Source of the DNA: Euprymna scolopes
Taxonomy: Eukaryota; Mollusca; Cephalopoda; Sepiida; Sepiolidae
DNA: 32,540 nt
Assembly (NCBI GenBank): GCA_024364805.1
Contig: CM044505.1
Coordinates: 26,377,278 to 26,409,817 of the forward strand
Reading direction: 5' to 3'
In this document: one piece after another, positions 29,203 to 32,540 of the stretch
Numbering within the stretch: the first letter of the stretch is position 1
How the letters are laid out: each line of letters opens with the position of its first letter
The notes under the pieces: model-generated
What the model saw: the letters and a program-made list of their open reading frames with translations, nothing else
Database searches by the model: none
Told to the model about the DNA's origin: nothing
Translations under genes and position numbers: made by a program

Positions 29203-31783
29203 AGATCTCTTTTTCTCTATTATTCTGTTTTTGCAAATATTAAGCAGGTGTTTGGCATAGCTGCAAACAGAAACTGCAGTAAGCTAATCCTGGATAACTT
29301 TGTGCAGAAGTCCAATATTTTTGCCATACAGTTAAAATGATTTAGAATATATGCACGGCTATTGATAAAATAAATTACTATAAACATGAGTATGTGAAAT
29401 TAATATATAGAGGATGAGACCTAGTTTGTTTACATTAGGAAGTGCCTGTCCTCATATAGCGAAGACCAACCACCTATAATTCACAAGAGCAATTAAGATG
29501 ATTTCATCATAGCAATAAACAAACCCGTCCGAACAACTAAACGAATACCATAGAAACTCACATATATATCTTCTGTGTAGCTTTATACAAACTTGAATGT
29601 GCCCATAGGATCTTCAATGTGAAAATACCAGACGTTGAAAAACATATAAGGAAGTTCGCTACTAATCACATATTTTCTGATAACCGGACTATGAATGAGA
29701 TGCAAACGCTCGCTGGTATCACACATGTGTCCTCTATTAACTTTTTATTACGATTTTCGCAATAATGCACGTTGCAGTTAATGATTATTCCAGACATGCG
29801 TTAGAAGACATAATACAAGCAATTAAATTGAAAAGATGGGTAACGTTTGTAAAAATTCATTTAAATAAGCTTTTATTTTTTAGTTTGAAATATCTGTAAT
29901 AAAGGAACACTTTAAAAATAGAAAGATAGTAATATTTTCTCAATTATTGTGCCGTCGTGATAACAGCCTACTTTAGTATTTAACTTTCAATAATCATGAC
30001 GTAATTTAAGATTCTCTATATTTTGGAAACAGATGAACTCCTTTCTCTGATAATTCTTTAACATAATAGATGTCAGCTACTAATTTCATCTGATTGAACT
30101 GGAACACATTTTGGTTAAATAAAATAGGTAAGCGTCATTTACAGAAACGTTGATACATCATTAGATCTTATATTTTAAGTTTGATTTTTGTATAATCGGG
30201 CATCGCTTTCACATAACGAGTAGAAAACTTGAATGTTAAATTGATTAGATATTTAGGAATTGTCGTTATTTGAACGATCTATTAAAACAGTATAAATAAA
30301 TATCCACTATAAAAAATGATTAAGGAAATACCCTTTGTACAAAAGTATCGTGGGGTTTCACCAACAGAGTACAAATACAAATTAAATGCATCTAATCTGA
30401 TAGCTACCATCGTATGCATCCTACTACCACCATTTCTGCTCTATTCACTTGTGATAATAACTTTGTACATCACCTCCGATAAGTACCCCTATCACAATCG
30501 GCACGATTATTTTTCTCTCTCATTACTTTGTGCTCTCATCCCTATCACTTCTCTCTGGGACAAATTCTACATTTCCCTCCGCTATTTTGCTTGCACTGCC
30601 TTGAGCAGTTTATTACACCTACGTTATTAAATTGCGTATTGCATAGATATACGACATACTATTTCCATTTTTCGATACACAAACACAGAATTCCCACAGC
30701 ATAATTCCGATCAATTCGGTTAGCTGAGCTCTCATTATTCTCATATTCTAGAATACAAATATCCCACTTCATAAACGAACGGTTACTAAAATGTTATATG
30801 GCGTCACTACCAAACATAGTTTAGGGAATCTCATTCCTACAGATACAGACAACACAACGTCCTCGCTTAAATAAACTGCCAAACGTGTAATTAATGTACT
30901 ACTACTTTCAATACAGTACATTTTTATTACAATTCTGCATCAGTCCAATAAGGATGCCGACTTCTCGGTCGTATGCATAAACATCATTACGTTCGTTTCA
31001 CTTTCCATTTCGGCATCACCTAAACTACTCAACCGATTTCTCCGTCTTTTACACACTCACTTTTATTATGTCATTACTGTTGACTCGTTAACTTGCTTTA
31101 TCACGATTAATACTTATTTAATGCAAACCTTAAATGCTCTTCCCGCTTCCAGCACACCCGAATTAAAGTTTATACTCCCCTTTCGAAAACAAAACAAAAC
31201 AAAAAATACAGCTTATTTATGCTTATTGCATTGTTTGTCGTGTACAGCCTGCAATTTGCCTATTACACCGCAGTTATTAGCCAAAAAAATTTCCTGTTAA
31301 GCATTATAACACCAGTAAAATGAAAAATACTGACCAAATCGCATAGAATAAATTAAGCTTATCAGATTAAACAAAAACAGCCGGAGTCTCCAATATAAAA
31401 AATATTCTCTTACATTTCGTAACACAGAAGACGTCCCATGCTTTCGTCACAATCATAACAAAACTACGAGAATCCATAAAAAAATAAATAAAATGCTTAG
31501 CATTATTCATCATCCAAACAATCGGTGATTTATAAAATAAATACATCTTTACATTTCCGTAGAATTCCGTTTCCGTAAACAAAAGAAAAACATAAATAAC
31601 TGTTATTGTTTGTCCAACCTAATGAAAACATTTAAATAAACTGCAACGGACAATAAATGCAGGTAAGAAAGTAAATTGTAGCAGCCGACTCTCACTACAT
31701 CACAGGCAGAAGCTAATTATCTCGACCCGAGATATGAAATCAACGATTTCCCTTGCTTTTACAATAAGAAGTCAGTCCTTTAT
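29203..31783. other. AT-rich DNA, no supported gene
   Basis: Single-copy-looking sequence. A 104-codon plus frame (30316-30630) contains one clear hydrophobic stretch (LIATIVCILLPPFLLYSLVI) but no domain I know, and lies in a pyrimidine-rich zone (about 30300-31160) where such frames arise easily. The minus frame at 31367-31582 is likewise anonymous. Confidence 0.5.
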
Positions 31784-31895
31784 CACGTGACAGAGTATAT
31801 AGAAGACGAAATCTGAAACACTTAACCGTCTTTAGTCCTGATCAAGCAGGGCAGCAGACTTCGCCTGTGGTTTAGGCCCCAGTCTGAACGTGAGT
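31784..31895 (+). promoter_or_regulatory. Candidate TATA promoter and short 5' exon
   Basis: In order: a palindromic E-box CACGTG (31784-31789), a TATA box TATATAGAA (31796-31804), a plausible start region 25-40 bases downstream (CTTAACC at 31821-31827 or TTTAGTCC at 31831-31838), and a consensus splice donor GTGAGT at 31890-31895. The stretch is GC-richer and less repetitive than its surroundings. Together these suggest a first, probably non-coding, exon of about 55-70 bases. Each motif alone could occur by chance, so the case rests on their order and spacing. Confidence 0.4.
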
Positions 31896-31908
31896 ACTAC
31901 GAGCTAAC

Positions 31909-32061
31909 ATGGCGACCTTTCAAACTTCCATTTGTTCAAACGTGCGGTACCCACTCGAACTTTATTTATCATGCCAAAGAACTGCTCTCAACGATACACT
32001 TCACACACACCATCGACAACACGCAAACACACTGAAGATTTTGCTCTTTCATTCTCTTTAA
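31909..32061 (+). CDS. Possible short ORF in a YY1/Kozak start context
   Basis: AACATGGCGACC (31906-31917) matches both a strong start context (A at -3, G at +4) and the AAnATGGCG core of YY1 sites, which in animals often lie just downstream of transcription starts. The frame runs 50 codons (MATFQTSICSNVRYPLELYL... to LFHSL) and resembles nothing I know. If the donor at 31890 is used, this lies in the intron. If not, it is a 5' leader ORF or the start of a coding exon that continues by splicing. It is as likely to be a regulatory motif as a gene. Confidence 0.2.
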   Translation: MATFQTSICSNVRYPLELYLSCQRTALNDTLHTHHRQHANTLKILLFHSL

Positions 32062-32540
32062 TCGAGCATCTCTTTCTCGATGAATACTAGCCGTAAACAC
32101 ATGTAAACGGAACTATTCTCTCTAACAACGAGCCGACATGATATCATACCTATCTTTACACCAGAACAATTTAACTAAGGCGTTTCTCTCTTGTACTCTA
32201 CTATTAACGAAGATAACAAATACAGTTTGTTTATTAATATAAAATGAGACTCCGTTTCGTTTTCTCATTTCTATAACATAATCTACTATTTGATACTAGC
32301 CAGAATCGTAATTTGCTATTTTTAGTTATGTTTGATGCACTCATATAATCCGTTCAATGCCATAAGAGTGTTTTTTTTAATTTTAATTTTTGTTTGAATT
32401 TAGAGATTTAAAAAAAATATATCATTTTTTCTTAATTGTGCGTGTAAGCATTTTTCTACAAGTTTATAAAACATGAAAGACTATTTTGGAGGGTTTTTCA
32501 AAATAAAACTCGATTTTGTATAATTTAAATAATTAAATAT
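32062..32540. other. AT-rich DNA to window end, nothing recognised
   Basis: No gene, RNA or repeat was recognised. If the promoter-like block is real, this would be the beginning of its first intron. Confidence 0.5.

Noticed and set aside
30316-30630. 104-codon frame with a hydrophobic segment that could be a small membrane protein
   Set aside because: No homology I recognise, no promoter or splice signals; it lies in a pyrimidine-rich zone that favours Leu/Ser/Ile/Tyr-rich chance frames.

Overview
This is AT-rich, repeat-dominated eukaryotic DNA with no convincing complete host gene. LINE fragments, a Tc1/mariner element, 5S-like and Helitron-like repeats, long AT microsatellites and a scaffold gap together suggest a metazoan. 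The style of the LINEs (APE-type CR1/Jockey-like and restriction-enzyme-type R4/Dong-like) and of the short repeats fits a mollusc, most likely a coleoid cephalopod such as an octopus. That assignment rests on remembered family resemblance and was not tested by a search.

Layout, left to right. 1-30 is an (AT)n edge. About 870-1760 (+) is a 5'-truncated LINE 3' end (copy A), abutted by a minus-strand repeat whose head (2036-2130) resembles 5S rRNA. About 2831-3060 is ATGC/AT microsatellite, followed by two head-to-tail ~390-bp minus-strand repeats (3068-3457, 3458-~3850) with Helitron-like CTAG/hairpin ends. A decayed 1.48-kb Tc1/mariner transposon (3879-5362) sits in the AT tail of that pair and keeps an IR/DR end structure. 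About 7600-10130 is a badly decayed restriction-enzyme-type LINE in which RT and C-terminal blocks can still be read; it ends at a ~235-bp TAA-type repeat. 11560-11851 is a foldback MITE-like element with ~100-bp inverted arms, and a related piece lies at about 10988-11283. About 12300-14290 (-), 15545-17860 (-) and 18550-19988 (+) are three more copies of the copy-A LINE family (B old; C the fullest, with a mostly open RT; D truncated). C and D lie head to head. An AT microsatellite runs into a 196-base gap (20886-21081). A perfect 18-bp hairpin lies at 21560-21601. A Helitron/Helentron-like 5' terminus begins at 22489, about 380 bp before a ~6.3-kb satellite array (22870-29202) of about 250 units of ~26 bp with signs of higher-order structure. 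The rest is low-complexity single-copy-looking DNA, except a promoter-like block at 31784-32061 with an E-box, TATA box, splice donor and a YY1/Kozak-type ATGGCG context.

The elements do not form a pathway; they are a layered record of insertions. The most notable points are the satellite array and its inferred higher-order structure, the fossil R4/Dong-like LINE ending in a TAA repeat, the conserved 3' hairpin shared by three LINE copies, the 5S-derived repeat, and the candidate promoter/first exon at the right end, which would belong to a gene starting near the window edge.
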